NCBI GenBank assembly: GCA_015523665.1
Contig: WAJX01000127.1
Coordinates: 1-6,268 of the forward strand
Source: Ferroglobus sp.
Lineage (GTDB): Archaea; Halobacteriota; Archaeoglobi; Archaeoglobales; Archaeoglobaceae
DNA: 6,268 bases
Reading direction: 5' to 3'
The notes under the pieces were generated by a model. The model ran no database searches, was not told the DNA's origin, and worked only from the letters and a program-made list of their open reading frames with translations. Of the stretch, positions 5,564-6,268 are shown one piece after another. Each line of letters begins with the position of its first letter. Positions within the stretch are counted from its first letter, which is position 1. The position numbers and the translations under genes were made by a program.

Positions 5564-5971
5564 ATGAGCAAGGGATTAGCCATAATCTTTCATAGTGGAG
5601 CATATGATAGAGTGAATCATGGATTGTCTATTGCTTTAACTAATCTTATTATGGGAAAAGATACTAAATCATTTTTTACACATTCATCTTTAAAATATCT
5701 GGTTAAGGAAAAAGAAGATGTTATTGAATTTATTGAAGGAGATGAATATTATAAAGAGAGATTTAAGAAATTTCTTTCAGAAAAGAGCATCCATTCAATT
5801 AGGGAATTAATTAGAGATTATAAAAAATTAGGTGGGAAGATATATGTATGTCCAGCTTCGATGGCACTTCTTAACATAACTAGAGCTGAGTTAATTGCGG
5901 AAGTAGATGCTACCATGGGTTTGGCTAGTTTTCTTTCTGAAGCTGAGAATTGCAATTTATTATTTATCTAA
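5564..5971 (+). CDS. DsrE/DsrF-like small protein
   Basis: A 135-residue protein resembling the DsrE-like superfamily: small alpha/beta proteins related to the sulfur-relay subunits TusBCD and DsrEFH. The N-terminus GLAIIFHSGAYDRVNHGLSIAL (residues 4-25) has the first beta strand followed by the YDRVxHGLxIA helix typical of archaeal members. The motif IYVCPASMALLNI at 93-105 carries C96, at the position of the conserved, potentially persulfide-carrying Cys of the superfamily. A charged helical insert at about 44-90 separates them, and a hydrophobic C-terminus ends in NCNLLFI with C130. The ATG at 5564 is preferred, five bases after the hemerythrin stop. A TTG at 5555, overlapping that stop by four bases, would add three residues; neither has a clear ribosome site. 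The tight spacing implies co-transcription and perhaps coupled translation with the hemerythrin gene. A sulfur-transfer or redox role is inference from the family. Confidence 0.8.
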   Translation: MSKGLAIIFHSGAYDRVNHGLSIALTNLIMGKDTKSFFTHSSLKYLVKEKEDVIEFIEGDEYYKERFKKFLSEKSIHSIRELIRDYKKLGGKIYVCPASMALLNITRAELIAEVDATMGLASFLSEAENCNLLFI

Positions 5972-5984
5972 TCCCATTTGGAAA

Positions 5985-6017
5985 TTATTTTTATTATTTT
6001 TTTATTATTTTTATTTT
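5985..6017 (+). terminator. Oligo-T terminator after the DsrE-like gene
   Basis: A run of T tracts on the plus strand begins 14 bases past the stop codon: T5 at 5988-5992, T7 at 5997-6003, T5 at 6008-6012 and T4 at 6014-6017. This is the clearest archaeal-type intrinsic terminator in the window and closes the hemerythrin/DsrE unit. The 249 bases from 5972 to 6220 hold nothing else I can support besides the minus-strand T tracts at 6198-6210. Confidence 0.65.
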
Positions 6018-6197
6018 ATGTTAATAGTCTGCAATTTTTACAATAAAAATTTTATAGATCTATATTCAATTATATATTTATCTTTTATATAATAAATCAT
6101 ATAACTAGTTTGCTTTGTTTCATTAATATGTTTTATAATTATAATAAATTAAAATCAAGTAATAATTAAAATGATCAAAACAAATTCTAATAACAAT

Positions 6198-6210
6198 AAA
6201 AATTTAAAAA
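6198..6210 (-). terminator. Oligo-T tracts downstream of the converging minus-strand gene
   Basis: Two A5 runs on the plus strand (6198-6202 and 6206-6210) read as T5 tracts on the minus strand, starting 10 bases past the proposed minus-strand stop at 6223-6221. They would terminate the gene entering from the right. In this AT-rich background the signal is weak on its own. Confidence 0.35.
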
Positions 6211-6220
6211 TAAATTAGTG

Positions 6221-6268
6221 TTAATGTTTAAGTAATTTTATAAACTCCCTCATTAATGCTGGCAAATC
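6221..6268 (-). CDS. Partial C-terminus of a converging minus-strand protein, function unknown
   Basis: Read on the minus strand from the window edge, a frame gives DLPALMREFIKLLKH and a TAA stop at 6223-6221. The last 25 or so bases of the window are clearly less AT-rich than the preceding 270, which marks a change to coding sequence. The peptide looks like an amphipathic C-terminal helix. Oligo-T tracts follow the stop. Other frames are open over this short distance, so the reading frame is not proven, and 15 residues do not allow a family assignment. Confidence 0.4.
   Translation of the reverse strand, partial: DLPALMREFIKLLKH

Noticed and set aside
5907..6092. 61-codon plus-strand frame rich in Phe, Leu, Tyr and Ile that looks like a membrane peptide
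   Set aside because: It overlaps the 3' end of the DsrE-like gene in another frame and then runs through the oligo-T terminator; the hydrophobic composition results from T-rich DNA. No ribosome site precedes it.
6256..6268. Plus-strand ATG near the right edge (ATGCTGGCAAAT) as the start of a new gene
   Set aside because: There is no ribosome site, and the nearest TATA-like word (6237-6245) is too close for a leaderless start. The minus-strand C-terminus reading with downstream T tracts explains the region better.

Overview
The window looks like a piece of an AT-rich archaeal chromosome, most likely from a euryarchaeal thermophile. The evidence is: archaeal box A (TATA) promoters close to start codons, GGTGAT/GGAGG-type ribosome binding sites, oligo-T terminators without GC-rich stems, heavy use of AGA/AGG (Arg) and ATA (Ile) codons, and enzymes whose motifs and lengths resemble those of Thermococcales and other Euryarchaeota. 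TrpB has its PLP lysine at residue 82, as in Pyrococcus TrpB from memory. I cannot name the genus.

Layout. Positions 1-53 appear to be the first codons of a minus-strand gene that leaves the window on the left. Positions 54-342 are a divergent AT-rich intergenic region carrying the trp promoter. Positions 343-4805 hold five tryptophan biosynthesis genes on the plus strand: trpC, trpD, then a 171-base AT-only-looking gap, then trpF, trpB and trpA. Positions 4806-5054 are an intergenic region with the trp terminator and a second promoter. Positions 5067-5971 hold a two-gene unit: a hemerythrin-type (HHE) di-iron protein and a DsrE-like small protein. Positions 5972-6220 are an AT-rich intergenic region with oligo-T tracts on both strands, and 6221-6268 look like the last codons of a minus-strand gene converging from the right.

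How the genes work together. TrpD joins anthranilate to PRPP, TrpF isomerises the product, TrpC closes the indole ring, and TrpA/TrpB form tryptophan synthase. The set covers every step from anthranilate to tryptophan but lacks anthranilate synthase (trpE and trpG). The order C-D-(gap)-F-B-A equals the trpCDEGFBA order known from Thermococcales with E and G missing exactly at the gap, so anthranilate must come from genes elsewhere or from outside. Translation looks tightly coupled at trpC/trpD (1-base overlap), trpF/trpB (4-base gap) and trpB/trpA (4-base overlap, GTG start).

The hemerythrin/DsrE pair is unrelated to tryptophan synthesis. It has its own promoter and suggests an oxygen-, iron- or sulfur-related stress function that the sequence alone does not define. 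I found no CRISPR array, mobile element, tRNA or rRNA. The most interesting points are the missing trpEG, the atypical motifs in TrpD, the hemerythrin/DsrE pair, and a similar AACTA...TAGTT dyad around a TATA element at both promoters.
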